DNA from: Boudabousia marimammalium
GTDB taxonomy: Bacteria; Actinomycetota; Actinomycetes; Actinomycetales; Actinomycetaceae
DNA length: 64,000 nt
NCBI RefSeq assembly: GCF_001936115.1
Contig: NZ_MPDM01000005.1
Coordinates: forward strand, 1 to 64,000
Reading direction: 5' to 3'
A program made the translations under genes and the position numbers. Below the pieces are notes generated by a model. It ran no database searches, was not told where the DNA came from, and worked only from the letters and a program-made list of their open reading frames with translations. Below, piece by piece: positions 8,685 to 17,463 of the stretch. Positions within the stretch are counted from its first letter, which is position 1. Every line of letters begins with the position of its first letter.

Positions 8685-8896
8685 GATAACTCCTTAAGTT
8701 TTGGGGTGTTACCAGTCTAATCGAAGGCCGGGACATTAGTGCACGTTTGTGTCTAAAGATACGCGCAGGGTGAGAAAAAATGAAGGGACTCTACTTACTA
8801 CCACAAATCTGCGTTACTATTGGGGGGATAGCATTAGCGCGATGGGGCCGAGGGTGGCTTACGGTCACCTCCTATCGAATATAAAGGAGTGCTTTT
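8685..8896. promoter_or_regulatory. Divergent ptsI/ptsH promoter region
   Basis: About 210 bp between the divergent starts. A -10-like TACTAT lies near 8816-8821 on the ptsH side, giving a 5' UTR of roughly 70 nt. That UTR contains a GCCGAGGG octamer (8847-8854) and ends in the strong AAAGGAG ribosome site of ptsH. I see no clear operator palindrome. Confidence 0.4.
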
Positions 8897-9151
8897 ATGG
8901 CATCGAAAACAGTTAAGGTTGGCTCGAAGGTTGGTCTGCATGCTCGTCCCGCAGCCCTAGTGGCGGAAGCTGCTGGAGATTTCGACGACGATATCGTCTT
9001 GATTAAGGGTGACGAGGAAGTTGACGCCGACTCAGCCATGATGATTATGACTTTGGGCGCCGGCTTCGGTGATGAGGTCACGGTTTCTTCCGACAACGAA
9101 GAAGCTGTAAACAAGATTGCGGAAATGATTGCCTCTGATTTGGACGGCTGA
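8897..9151 (+). CDS. ptsH: Phosphocarrier protein HPr
   Basis: 84 residues, full length for HPr. It takes phosphate from Enzyme I at His15, in GLHARPA, and passes it to sugar-specific EIIA domains. Ser46, the regulatory position, is present in DADSAMMIM. No HPr kinase is visible in the window, so use of Ser46 is unknown. Start supported by AAAGGAG 7 bp upstream. Single gene, followed by a strong hairpin. Confidence 0.97.
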   Translation: MASKTVKVGSKVGLHARPAALVAEAAGDFDDDIVLIKGDEEVDADSAMMIMTLGAGFGDEVTVSSDNEEAVNKIAEMIASDLDG

Positions 9152-9166
9152 TTCCTAGAATCTTAA

Positions 9167-9208
9167 TAGTTCGCGCCGGGGTGGTTGATTCTACCCCAGC
9201 GCGAACTA
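9167..9208. terminator. Terminator between convergent ptsH and the MHS transporter
   Basis: An approximately 18-bp inverted repeat (arms 9167-9184 and 9191-9208, at most two imperfect pairs) with a very short loop, lying between two convergent genes. It likely stops transcription from both sides; the flanking T-tracts are weak. Confidence 0.65.
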
Positions 9209-9246
9209 TTTGTATTCGGACAATTAAACTGTGTCAGCCTAGCTGA

Positions 9247-10557
9247 TTATTCTTCCACGTAGGGCTTCGCCGTGTAGGCGGAAACAGCAGCAATAATCCA
9301 GCAGGTGGCCGCGAAGATGACGGGCGGAACCCATCCGTAAGTGCCGGCGCCCTGGAGGCTGCGGTAGATGACCGGTGACATTCCCACGATTACCAGTCCC
9401 AGTTGGGTGCCGACGCTGACGCCGGTAAAGCGGACGGACGCGGGGAAAAGCTCCGGGTAGAAGGATGCCTGCACGACGTTGCCGGCCATCACTACCAGGT
9501 AGAATGCGATGAACACGATGGTAATGATGAAGGTGTCGCGGGTGTTTAGCGACAGCATTAGTAGCGGCAGTCCGGCAGCCAGACCCAGGCAGGAGGCAAT
9601 GAATACTGGTTTGCGGCCAATCTTGTCGGAGATCCAAGCGAAGAAAGGCTGAGTGAAGGCGGTGCTGAGCCCAGCGATGGAGAGAGCACCCAAGATGGCT
9701 GACTTTTCTAGGCCCATGGTGTTGGCGGCGTAGCCAACCACGAAGACGCTCATGGTGACGCCGACCAGCATGTGGAGGGAGGCGCCAATGACGCGGAAGA
9801 AGTTGGCCGGGTGTTCGCGCAGCAGCACCAACAGTGGGGTCCGTTCCTTCTTGGCCTGCTGTGCTTTGGCGGCGTCCTTTTGGCTGGGTTTCTTGGTTTC
9901 GGTGACCTGCCAGCGGATCGCGAGGGCAATCAGGGCGAGGGGGAATGCCAGCAGGAAGGGGATCCGCCAGTAGCCGGAAGTGATCAGGTCATGGCTGGCG
10001 GACAGGCGGGAGAGAACCGCGGGGCCGGCGAACCAGCCGAGTGCCACCCCAATCATGGTCCATGAGGTGTAGACGCCGCGCTTATGTTTGGGGGCGGCTT
10101 CGCTGGAGAGCGTGGTGGAGCCGGATTGTTCCACACCGGCGGCTAGACCTTGGGTGATGCGCAGCAGTACTAGGAGTACCGCAGCTAGCCATCCGGCGGT
10201 TGCGTAGGTGGGGAGTAAGCCGATGAGGGTGGTTGCGGTACCCATTAGGGCGAGGGAGAACAGCAGTGCCGGCCGGCGGCCAATCCGATCCCCGACGCTA
10301 CCGAAGATAACGGCGCCAAGGGGACGCGCTAAATAGGCTACACCGAAGGAGGCTAAGGATGCCAGCACCGCCCCTTTTTGCCCAAGTGGGGCGAAGAATA
10401 GTGGCCCGAAGAAGAGCGCTGCAGCAGGCCCATAGAGTGCAAAATCATAGTATTCGGCAATTGCGCCAAAAAAACCGGACGCAGCAGCCCAGCGGGCAGC
10501 TTTAGTGTTAGTGTGCGAATCAGCAACGTTGCGCTGATTGTCTCGTGTTTTACTCAT
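9247..10557 (-). CDS. MFS transporter of the metabolite:H+ symporter (MHS) family
   Basis: 436 residues with about 12 membrane segments. The N-terminal motif GAIAEYYDFALYGPAAALFF and the loop GSVGDRIGRRPAL are typical of the MHS group (ShiA/ProP/KgtP relatives), which import organic acids or osmolytes with protons. The substrate cannot be read from sequence. Start ATG at 10557. A degraded copy of its 5' end lies at 12391-12560, showing that this locus was duplicated together with the neighbouring surface-protein gene. Confidence 0.9.
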   Translation of the reverse strand: MSKTRDNQRNVADSHTNTKAARWAAASGFFGAIAEYYDFALYGPAAALFFGPLFFAPLGQKGAVLASLASFGVAYLARPLGAVIFGSVGDRIGRRPALLFSLALMGTATTLIGLLPTYATAGWLAAVLLVLLRITQGLAAGVEQSGSTTLSSEAAPKHKRGVYTSWTMIGVALGWFAGPAVLSRLSASHDLITSGYWRIPFLLAFPLALIALAIRWQVTETKKPSQKDAAKAQQAKKERTPLLVLLREHPANFFRVIGASLHMLVGVTMSVFVVGYAANTMGLEKSAILGALSIAGLSTAFTQPFFAWISDKIGRKPVFIASCLGLAAGLPLLMLSLNTRDTFIITIVFIAFYLVVMAGNVVQASFYPELFPASVRFTGVSVGTQLGLVIVGMSPVIYRSLQGAGTYGWVPPVIFAATCWIIAAVSAYTAKPYVEE

Positions 10558-10733
10558 GGGAATATGCTATCTCAAGCCTTTCGCGGGCGAATTGCGAAAA
10601 CTGAAGCCTTCGCCACATTTTTGGAGGTTTAATGGTTGGATTTAATTTTGGATGCAATCCTGTATTGTTTTCAGTCAGTCACCCTGTTACAATTATGTTT
10701 GCGCACGCAACCATACTTATGATTGGATAAAAT

Positions 10734-12281
10734 ATGAAAATAAATGTCAACTTGGGATCAGCAAAAGGGTCTAAAACTTTTGCGCGACCTCTTATCTTGG
10801 CTGTGGCCGCTTCCCTTTTGGTGCTTTCTCCGAGTTTTGGCATTTCGTCAGCTTTCGGTGCCGAGGGTGACGCGGAGCTTCCCGCCAATGTTGTCAGCAA
10901 TGGCGGCGGAGTTGATGTAACTCCCCTCGGTGCAGAAGAAGTGGGGGAAGACAAGGTTAAATACTCTTTCCAAGTTTCTTTGCAGTCCATGCAGTCAAGT
11001 GACCACATTCAGACCGGAAATACTTTCACGATTGCTATGCCCCAGTTTGTTAATGATGTGAAGTTCACTCAGCTTGGCACCTATGATGTCGGGTTCGACC
11101 GTGACTTAGCCAACTTTGCTGCTGACGCTCAGACGCGGAAGGATGTTGAGGTTCCTCTAGGGATTGTCTATTCCACCGCAGATGTTCGCTGGAGTGAACT
11201 AGAGACATTGGCGAGAGGGCAGCGTGGGCAATATGTAGATGACTCTAACGGTAGAGTTGGCGAAACCTTCGATGGAATATACTACCCTACGAGCGAGTCA
11301 ACAGACATAGTTGATGTGTTCGGGTCACTCGTGAACGCACAGGAGCAAGAGGCTTTCAAAGAGTCTGGGCTTAAAGACGTTCCCGGCGCGGTTATTTACG
11401 CAGGAGTCAGCGAACAGGGATTATCCTCTGTTATACAAGCCTTCCAGCCGGATTCGGAAACTCGGGAAGGACCAAAATCCTATACAGTATATGGGGAATT
11501 TGCTGGACTTCCGATGGGTTTGAGGGTTGAATATACTATTTCCAAAGAACAAGCTAAGAAGACCCCAATTATGCCGCTCTGGGCAGCCTTGTCGTGGAGG
11601 AGCTTCAGCGAAGGTGGCCTTTCCAGTGCCGAAAGTGGATCGCAACACCTTTATGAATATGGTGATTTGAGCGAAGCGTATGAGTTGCTTAAGCATCCTG
11701 AATCGATTAAAGCTGACCAGTTTGACAGCAATGGTCTACAGGTTGCCAATGTGGGTGTCACCGCCTACACAGGTAAATGGTATGAGATTGGTGAGGATCT
11801 TAATCCGGGCGTTTTCAACTGGGTTAAACAATTCGGGTTGGCACAAAATTCGGCAGTCACGTACTATGTTGCGGCAAACGAAGATTACCGTGACATTGCG
11901 GCCGTAGCATACCTGCCTACCCCTAAAAAGAGTCCTGAAGGTACGGTTGAGGATTCTCCCGAGGGAACTGTGGAAGATGACCAAACCGATTCTTCTAAGG
12001 ATGATTCAGAGATTGAGTTGAAGCCGGCGATTCCACTCGGCCCCAGCACTTCTGCCGACACGGATGCTACCGATGTTGCTAACCCTGACAAGGCGACTGG
12101 TGGAGACAAACCCAACGGCGCAAATCAGACAGGACAGGTCGATAAAACCTCCCAGTCGCAAGCAGCGGATACTAGCCTTGCGCGCACTGGCGTCAGTGTC
12201 GCCCTCACTGCTTTAGCTTCAGCCCTGTTGCTGGCGGGCGGTGCGCTCCTAGTACGTAGCCGTCGGTTTCTTCAGGCCTAA
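10734..12281 (+). CDS. Sortase-anchored surface protein, single-domain form (LARTG)
   Basis: 515 residues. A signal peptide (about 1-43) ends near SSAFGA. One copy of an unrecognised roughly 340-residue domain runs from GGGVDVTPLG to NEDYRDIAA. An acidic Ser/Thr/Asp-rich stalk follows, then a sorting signal starting at about residue 482: LARTG, hydrophobic stretch, RSRR tail. LAxTG is the motif preferred by class E actinobacterial sortases; no sortase lies in the window. The domain recurs twice in the next gene. Conserved landmarks are KYSFQVS, TPIMPLWA, WRSF, YTGKWYEIG and EDYRDIA. Probably exposed on the cell wall; ligand unknown. Confidence 0.9.
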   Translation: MKINVNLGSAKGSKTFARPLILAVAASLLVLSPSFGISSAFGAEGDAELPANVVSNGGGVDVTPLGAEEVGEDKVKYSFQVSLQSMQSSDHIQTGNTFTIAMPQFVNDVKFTQLGTYDVGFDRDLANFAADAQTRKDVEVPLGIVYSTADVRWSELETLARGQRGQYVDDSNGRVGETFDGIYYPTSESTDIVDVFGSLVNAQEQEAFKESGLKDVPGAVIYAGVSEQGLSSVIQAFQPDSETREGPKSYTVYGEFAGLPMGLRVEYTISKEQAKKTPIMPLWAALSWRSFSEGGLSSAESGSQHLYEYGDLSEAYELLKHPESIKADQFDSNGLQVANVGVTAYTGKWYEIGEDLNPGVFNWVKQFGLAQNSAVTYYVAANEDYRDIAAVAYLPTPKKSPEGTVEDSPEGTVEDDQTDSSKDDSEIELKPAIPLGPSTSADTDATDVANPDKATGGDKPNGANQTGQVDKTSQSQAADTSLARTGVSVALTALASALLLAGGALLVRSRRFLQA

Positions 12282-12337
12282 ATGGTGATTCAGCCGAGGG
12301 TTCAGCGATAGCTAAACTCGTGGTGTGAAACTAAATT

Positions 12338-12369
12338 GTCTGGCCCATCTCGAAAGAGATGGGCCAGAC
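12338..12369 (+). terminator. Terminator of the LARTG surface-protein gene
   Basis: A perfect 14-bp stem (12338-12351 with 12356-12369) closed by a GAAA tetraloop and followed by ACTTTTAAG. It lies 57 bp after the stop codon. Confidence 0.8.
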
Positions 12370-12390
12370 ACTTTTAAGTTTTAGAAGAGC

Positions 12391-12560
12391 AGCGCCTCGG
12401 CAGGCCCGTAGAGTGAAAAATTATAACATTCGGTGATTGCGTAAAAGTTGGAGGTAGCAGCCCGGCGGGCGAACTTAATGGTAGTGGGAGATTCTTGTTT
12501 AGCCAGAATCAGCTGAAAAGTTTTGGTCTGATCTGTGAGATATATGCTATCCCAATGGGG
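12391..12560 (-). pseudogene. Decayed 5' fragment of an MHS transporter gene
   Basis: On the minus strand the remnant reads ARRAATSNFYAITECYNFSLYGPAEALLF. It aligns with ARWAAASGFFGAIAEYYDFALYGPAAALFF at the start of the intact transporter at 9247-10557. DNA similarity continues past the transporter start into its upstream region (ATATGCTATCCCAA here, ATATGCTATCTCAA there). Nothing of the rest of the gene remains. This is best explained by a past duplication of a block made of the transporter front plus the surface-protein gene. Confidence 0.75.
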
Positions 12561-12818
12561 TGTCCGTCTTTTGTGCAAAAGGTGGTTTTGGAAAAAGTTT
12601 TATGCAATACTGGGGCCGGAAATAGAATCAATGTTTTGAGTAAATCTCAGTGAATTTGTGAGCCAAAATCCAGCACTGGTGAGCAACTCTAATAATTTCA
12701 ATCATCTTTTACATAATTATTCGTGAGTTCTGAGACAATTGTTTAATTTTGGCGGATTTTCCTTAAAAGTTTGGTAAATTTACGTAAGTAGTCGGTATCT
12801 TATGAACGGAAGTATTCT
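12561..12818. other. AT-rich region upstream of the LPVTG surface-protein gene
   Basis: With the remnant at 12391-12560 this forms a stretch of more than 500 bp without an intact gene. It is AT-rich, with promoter-like sequence, and ends in a weak GGAAG ribosome site before the ATG at 12819. I could not identify a specific operator. Confidence 0.4.
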
Positions 12819-15473
12819 ATGAAACTTGGTGGCTCCAGAAAACGGATGATGAGCTCCATCTTTGCAAAGTCTTTAATTGCAGCAGTGGCCTGTTCTTTTT
12901 TGATAACAGCTCCCAGCGCGGCCACACCCTCGGCTTCAGCCGCGGAGCAGACTCCCGGAAAATGCTTCGCGCTGAACGGGCTAGGTTATTCAGACAACGT
13001 GCATTCGACCAGCGCGGGTGGTGTCGATGTCACCCCGCTGGCAACGGTGACTCAAAAGAATGGCGATGTGACCTATAGATTCCAGGTCGCTTATAACGGA
13101 GTGCAGAGCTCTGATCATCGTGAGACGGCATCAACGCTGCAGATTGCTTTGCCACCCATGGTGGAAGACGTTAAGTTTAAGCAGATTGGCTCCTTTAATG
13201 TTGGCAATGAGACTATATCTGACGAGACCATCGCGCAAACAATGGGCCGCCGCGTAAAGTTTGATACTCCGGTGCTACTGGAGACCATTAAATCAACTGC
13301 TACTGATGACTATCGGCAGCAGTTTGAGCGGGCTTCCCAGCTACGCAGGGCTGCTTTGATGGCTTATTTTGAGAAGCAGATTGTAGGTCAGGGAGAGACT
13401 GCTACCGCCGCGCAGCAGGCAAAAGTAAAAGAACTGGTGGACCGGAACGCCACTGCTTTCGGACAGCCCGCTACCGCAGCTGAAGTAACTGCCCTCAGGG
13501 AAGCTGGACATGACTCGATCCCTGGCGGTATCGTCGATGCTGGTTATGATTACGGAAAATTTGAAGCAACCGTAAAGACTGATGAGCAGATTGCTGCTTT
13601 GGAGACTACTCAGGGTTCCACCCCGAAGGTTAAGTCTTATCTAATGCACGCTGAAACTGGGAAACATCCGGTAGCTTTGGAAGTTGAGTACACGATTTCG
13701 AAAGCTCAGGCTAAGCAGACACCAGTTATGCCGTTGTGGGCAGCCTCCGCGTGGCGTGCTCAGAAAGAACAGTATTTCTTTGATGCCACTTTCCCGGCTG
13801 GGGTAGGGTCGCTTTATGGATTTGGTAAGACCGCTAAGGACTTTGCGGCGGTTGCTAATCCGGCAAGTATCCAAGGAAACAAGTTCGACATCAATGGTCT
13901 CTATGGGACTGACTCCGGCGTAACTGACTTCACCGGCAGCTGGTACACCATCGGTTCAGATATCACCCCCGCCACCTTTAACTACGTGCGCGAGTTTAAT
14001 CTACAGGCCAATCCGGCTGTAACCTTCCTAGCCTCCTACACTGAGGACTACCGCGATATTGCGGCTTTGAAGGCGAATGAGGAAGCCCCGCAGTCCACCC
14101 GCACGCCGGAGCCGCGCTCTAACCCGATGTATCCTGATGATTGCGTTATTCCTGCAAACGTCACCAGCACAGGTGGATCTGTGGACGTAACTCCTTTGGG
14201 CTATGAGAAGCTAGACAACGGAAAAGTTAAATACTCTTTCCAAGTTTCTGTACAGGCAATGCTTTCTTCAGATTACATTCAAAATGCTTCCACTTTTGAT
14301 TTGGCAATGCCAAGTTTTGTGGAGGACGTGAACTTCACTCAGATTGGCACCTACGATATTCCGCAAGGCTTCAAACGTGGTGACTACGAAAACAATGTTA
14401 AGCACGCCCATGCCGTAGAAGTTCCGATGGAGATTCTGATTCCCACCGATGAGAACTATGATGGCGGGCTTGATCAAGCGTATGAGCAGCGCGAAAAGTA
14501 TATGCGTGACTACCTGGCTGCTAAAAACGATGAGGCAGGTGTGACAGTAGAAGCTGACGCTCTGGAAGATTTGGCTAGAGACAAGGTGCGTGAATTTGGT
14601 ATGCTCGCTAACGGTGAGGAGCTGAAGGCTCTGGAGGCTGCAGGAATTAAGCACCTCCCCGGTGGTGTCATCTATGAAGGCGTCACTTATGGGAGTTTCT
14701 CCGGCATGATACAACGGCCTGAGCGTCAGCAGGAGTTGGATGAACAGTATGCGGACACCGTCGTACATCCTGAAGCGACCGACAAGATAAAGTCTTATTT
14801 GTTCCACACTGAGAACGCCGGCGCCCCGCTATCAGTTCGGGTCGAGTACACCATTTCGGGTGAGCAGTTCACTAAGACTCCGCATATGCCTCTGTGGGCA
14901 GCCTCCGCGTGGAGGTCATTCCATGAGGGGACCTATGGCTCTCAGGAAGTTGGCTCTCAGAACCTGTACGAGTACGCATCCTGGGAACAGGATTTGATGT
15001 TTATTGCCCATCCAGAGTTGATAAATGCAGAGCAGTATGACCGTAATGGTTTACGTGGTACTGGCACTGGCCTGACCCAGTACACAGGTAAATGGTATGA
15101 AATTGGTGATGATGTGACGGCCACAGCATTCAACTATGTCACCAATTTTAACTTGGCTACTAATCCCGATGTGCAGTACTATGCTGCCGCCCGTGAAGAC
15201 TTCCGTGACATCGCGGCTGCGGGACCGCCTCCGCCGCCGAGGCCGAAGCCTACCCCTGAGCCTAGCCCGGAGTCCTCAGCTGAGGAGGCTCCCGATGCGG
15301 CGCCGATTGTCGATACTGACGCAAGCCCGGATGCGGCCCCTGCAGATGCGAACGCTAAGGGCGGTAAGCTCCCGGTTACCGGTGTGGACGCCACTTGGGT
15401 GACTGTGCTGGCTGCTGCGCTGATGCTTGGTGGTCTTGCCTTGGTGGGTAGCCGCCGCAAGCTGAAAGCCTAA
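12819..15473 (+). CDS. Sortase-anchored surface protein, two-domain form (LPVTG)
   Basis: 884 residues. Signal peptide about 1-41, then two copies of the domain found in the 10734-12281 protein: about residues 67-410 (ending EDYRDIAAL) and 452-795 (ending EDFRDIAAA). A Pro-rich stalk leads to a sorting signal at residue 851 (LPVTG, hydrophobic segment, SRRK). Each domain is preceded by one cysteine (GKCFALNG and PDDCVIP), and I see no others in the mature protein, so a disulfide is possible. LPxTG points to a class C/D-type housekeeping sortase, unlike the LARTG of its neighbour. Start ATG as given. Function unknown; adhesin is a guess. Confidence 0.9.
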   Translation: MKLGGSRKRMMSSIFAKSLIAAVACSFLITAPSAATPSASAAEQTPGKCFALNGLGYSDNVHSTSAGGVDVTPLATVTQKNGDVTYRFQVAYNGVQSSDHRETASTLQIALPPMVEDVKFKQIGSFNVGNETISDETIAQTMGRRVKFDTPVLLETIKSTATDDYRQQFERASQLRRAALMAYFEKQIVGQGETATAAQQAKVKELVDRNATAFGQPATAAEVTALREAGHDSIPGGIVDAGYDYGKFEATVKTDEQIAALETTQGSTPKVKSYLMHAETGKHPVALEVEYTISKAQAKQTPVMPLWAASAWRAQKEQYFFDATFPAGVGSLYGFGKTAKDFAAVANPASIQGNKFDINGLYGTDSGVTDFTGSWYTIGSDITPATFNYVREFNLQANPAVTFLASYTEDYRDIAALKANEEAPQSTRTPEPRSNPMYPDDCVIPANVTSTGGSVDVTPLGYEKLDNGKVKYSFQVSVQAMLSSDYIQNASTFDLAMPSFVEDVNFTQIGTYDIPQGFKRGDYENNVKHAHAVEVPMEILIPTDENYDGGLDQAYEQREKYMRDYLAAKNDEAGVTVEADALEDLARDKVREFGMLANGEELKALEAAGIKHLPGGVIYEGVTYGSFSGMIQRPERQQELDEQYADTVVHPEATDKIKSYLFHTENAGAPLSVRVEYTISGEQFTKTPHMPLWAASAWRSFHEGTYGSQEVGSQNLYEYASWEQDLMFIAHPELINAEQYDRNGLRGTGTGLTQYTGKWYEIGDDVTATAFNYVTNFNLATNPDVQYYAAAREDFRDIAAAGPPPPPRPKPTPEPSPESSAEEAPDAAPIVDTDASPDAAPADANAKGGKLPVTGVDATWVTVLAAALMLGGLALVGSRRKLKA

Positions 15474-15492
15474 GCTTTAGCAAAACTGGCCT

Positions 15493-15523
15493 GTGCCCCC
15501 TGCTTCTTTAGAAGTAGGGGGTA
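15493..15523 (+). terminator. Candidate terminator after the LPVTG surface-protein gene
   Basis: An inverted repeat (CCCCCTGCTTCT pairing with AGAAGTAGGGGG, one G-T pair) 20 bp after the stop codon. No good T-tract follows, so this is a weaker call. Confidence 0.5.
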
Positions 15524-15634
15524 CAGCTATATCTACCTTTAGAATGCCGCTACAGCCCCACTTACGGGCTGGGAGGCATACTAGCGCATTGCTGTGCACT
15601 TGCTGGCTCCCACAGCACTTCTCACCGCAGATAA

Positions 15635-15666
15635 AAATGTGGTCCACCCGAAGGTGAACCACATTT
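15635..15666 (-). terminator. Terminator of the DUF3073 gene
   Basis: Arms AAATGTGGTCCACC and GGTGAACCACATTT (one internal mismatch). On the minus strand it lies 25 bp beyond the DUF3073 stop and is followed by TTTTTAT. Confidence 0.75.
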
Positions 15667-15690
15667 CGTAGTTAGTTGTAGCTGGGGGAC

Positions 15691-15909
15691 TTAACGGTCC
15701 CCGTACTCCCAGTCGTCCTCATCGGCTTCGTCAGAGTCGCCGTATTGCGCGTCATACATTTTAGCGATGCGTGCGTACTCGTCCTCTTCCGAAGACGTCG
15801 ACTGTCCAGCCAGTTCGCGTTGCAAAGCCTCATAATCCGTTTCCGGAGTATAGTACTTCAGCTTGCGTGCGACTTTCTTTTCTTTAGCCCTTTGACGGCC
15901 GCGCCCCAT
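15691..15909 (-). CDS. DUF3073 family protein
   Basis: 72 residues. The start MGRGRQRAKEKKVARKLKYY and the following TDYEALQREL are the signature of the actinobacteria-specific DUF3073 family. The front is strongly basic (may contact nucleic acid) and the rear strongly acidic. The molecular role of the family is not established. ATG start supported by AAAGGGGG upstream. Monocistronic with its own terminator. Confidence 0.88.
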   Translation of the reverse strand: MGRGRQRAKEKKVARKLKYYTPETDYEALQRELAGQSTSSEEDEYARIAKMYDAQYGDSDEADEDDWEYGDR

Positions 15910-16022
15910 GACGTGACCCCCTTTAACTCAAGTTGGCGGGGCGTGCGGTCAACAGCCCCTGCTTGCTCATCTATCAACTATCCTAGTATAGCGTACTATC
16001 CTAGTGCACTAAAAATCAGTGC

Positions 16023-16346
16023 TCAGCGTAATACCCGCCAGATAACTAGGGCGGCTACCGCGACAGTTACGCCGCCGGCAATCGCCAAGGTCTTAATCGC
16101 TTGTGGATCACCCTGCTGGGCATCCTCCACCAGCTTCTGAGCACCATACTGGGCTTTCTTCGCACCCTCGGCCAAACTAGCCTTCGCGTCAGCCAGCAAG
16201 TTTGCGGGCTTGACGCGGTCAGTTAGTTCATCAACCGTCTGGGTGAGCTCCGCGCGCAGTTCCGCCAGGCGCATCTCAATTTCCTCAGGGGTGCGGGTGT
16301 CAATCTCTTTCGGGTTGCTGTTTTCGCTAATCTGCACTGAGCTCAC
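16023..16346 (-). CDS. DUF3618 membrane-associated protein
   Basis: 107 residues. The segment RTPEEIEMRLAELRAELTQT and the VDELTDRVKP that follows are characteristic of DUF3618 proteins. A C-terminal hydrophobic helix (about 87-105, IAGGVTVAVAALVIWRVL) should anchor it in the membrane. The start overlaps the stop of the Holin-X gene by 4 bp (ATGA), so the two are translationally coupled. This pairing is common in actinobacteria; a role in envelope maintenance is assumed, not shown. Confidence 0.85.
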   Translation of the reverse strand: MSSVQISENSNPKEIDTRTPEEIEMRLAELRAELTQTVDELTDRVKPANLLADAKASLAEGAKKAQYGAQKLVEDAQQGDPQAIKTLAIAGGVTVAVAALVIWRVLR

Positions 16347-16789
16347 TGGTCCAGTCCCTTCTTTACTGCGGCGATGCCTTTATCAATATTAGTTTTCGGG
16401 TCAGGAACCTGGGTCTTGCCCTTATCAATGGACATCTTCGCAATCAGCAATAGGATCAGCACGATAACCAGCAGGATGCCGCCCACAATCAACGTCGCTG
16501 CCCACATCGGCAGCACGGTCGCCAAACCGTACTCTGCGGCACGGAAGAAACGCTCCAACATGTACAGTGCCAGAACGAGAGCCAAGACCAGCATTCCAGC
16601 TGCCGCTCCGAACTGCTTGCCAGCCAAAGCTGCCTTAGCTTTGACGAGGGAGATTTCACCGTGAATGAGCTCAGAAAGCTGCTTTGATAGAACCCCCACC
16701 AAAGTTCCAATAGTGGGCCGTTCCTGACGGGACGAAGCTGCAGCTGCCTTAGCGCGCTCCGTCAAAGACGGATTCTCAGGATTGCTCAT
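16343..16789 (-). CDS. Actinobacterial Holin-X family (superfamily III) protein
   Basis: 148 residues. The N-terminal part (TIGTLVGVLSKQLSELIHGE) precedes two hydrophobic helices (about 55-80 and 88-115), the layout of the Holin-X/DUF1469-type membrane proteins. Despite the family name, there are no phage genes around, so a housekeeping envelope role is more likely than lysis. Start supported by AAGGAG. First gene of the two-gene operon with the DUF3618 gene. Confidence 0.85.
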   Translation of the reverse strand: MSNPENPSLTERAKAAAASSRQERPTIGTLVGVLSKQLSELIHGEISLVKAKAALAGKQFGAAAGMLVLALVLALYMLERFFRAAEYGLATVLPMWAATLIVGGILLVIVLILLLIAKMSIDKGKTQVPDPKTNIDKGIAAVKKGLDQ

Positions 16790-16940
16790 CGCGTTCTCCT
16801 TTTTGAAGACTAGGTATTACCTAATAATTGCACGTTTTTCCGGATTTCGTCCAACTTATGAGGATTTCTGCACTAAAACAGCCCCAATGCTGTCCCCAGA
16901 TGCAAAAATGCTCGCCTCAAATCTGAGACGAGCAATCTTG

Positions 16941-17013
16941 TGGCCCCGACCGGCGTCGATCCGGTGACCTTTCGATTTTCAGTCGAACGCTCTGCCAACT
17001 GAGCTACAGGGCC
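16941..17013 (-). tRNA. tRNA-Phe (GAA)
   Basis: Minus-strand cloverleaf, 73 nt, starting GGCCCTGTAGCTCAG. Anticodon loop CTGAAAA (anticodon GAA), TTC-type T-loop, discriminator A. The CCA end is not encoded. First of three clustered minus-strand tRNAs. Confidence 0.95.
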
Positions 17014-17058
17014 AAGTGACAAATAAGGCCAACCATTCCTGATTGGCCTCAATGTCGG

Positions 17059-17132
17059 CGACCCCGACGGGACTTGAACCCGCGACCTCCGGCGTGACAG
17101 GCCGGCGCGCTAACCAACTGCGCTACGGGGCC
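17059..17132 (-). tRNA. tRNA-Asp (GTC)
   Basis: Minus-strand cloverleaf, 74 nt. Starts GGCCCCGTAGCGCAG, anticodon loop CTGTCAC (GTC), T-arm GCGGGTTCAAGTCCCGT, discriminator G. CCA not encoded. Confidence 0.95.
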
Positions 17133-17186
17133 TCGTGTTTAAGGCACGAAGCCTTTAAATTGTACTTCACATTTCAGCGAAGTTCG

Positions 17187-17259
17187 TACCCCCAACGGGA
17201 TTCGAACCCGTGCCGCCGCCGTGAAAGGGCGGTGTCCTAGGCCGCTAGACGATGGGGGC
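17187..17259 (-). tRNA. tRNA-Glu (TTC)
   Basis: Minus-strand cloverleaf, 73 nt. Starts GCCCCCATCGTCTAG, anticodon loop CTTTCAC (TTC), T-arm ACGGGTTCGAATCCCGT, discriminator A. The first acceptor pair is G-U, as usual for actinobacterial tRNA-Glu. Confidence 0.95.
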
Positions 17260-17463
17260 CTGTTCCGAACCGTGGCTCGTTTTGCGAACTCGTATAGTCT
17301 ATAGGGGTGTTTCGGCACTGCGCAACGCGAACCTTGGTGACCATGGTCACACGCCGATTTTTTTGTTCCCCCAACTACCGCAACTATCAGCCTTTAGCGC
17401 AAAGTAGTTGCCTGTAGGTGAGGGCGTGTAGCCCAAAAAGCTAAAGCATCCTAGTCTGGTTGT

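Noticed and set aside
12381-12578. Intact 65-residue protein-coding gene
   Set aside because: It matches only the start of the MHS transporter, lacks a ribosome site and ends abruptly; annotated as a pseudogene fragment instead.
14268-14807. Antisense ORF inside the two-domain surface protein
   Set aside because: Shadow of a well-supported gene; not present in the paralogous copies of the domain.
16343-16789. Prophage holin
   Set aside because: The family name is Holin-X, but there is no endolysin, capsid, integrase or att-like repeat nearby, and the DUF3618 partner is a chromosomal actinobacterial pairing.
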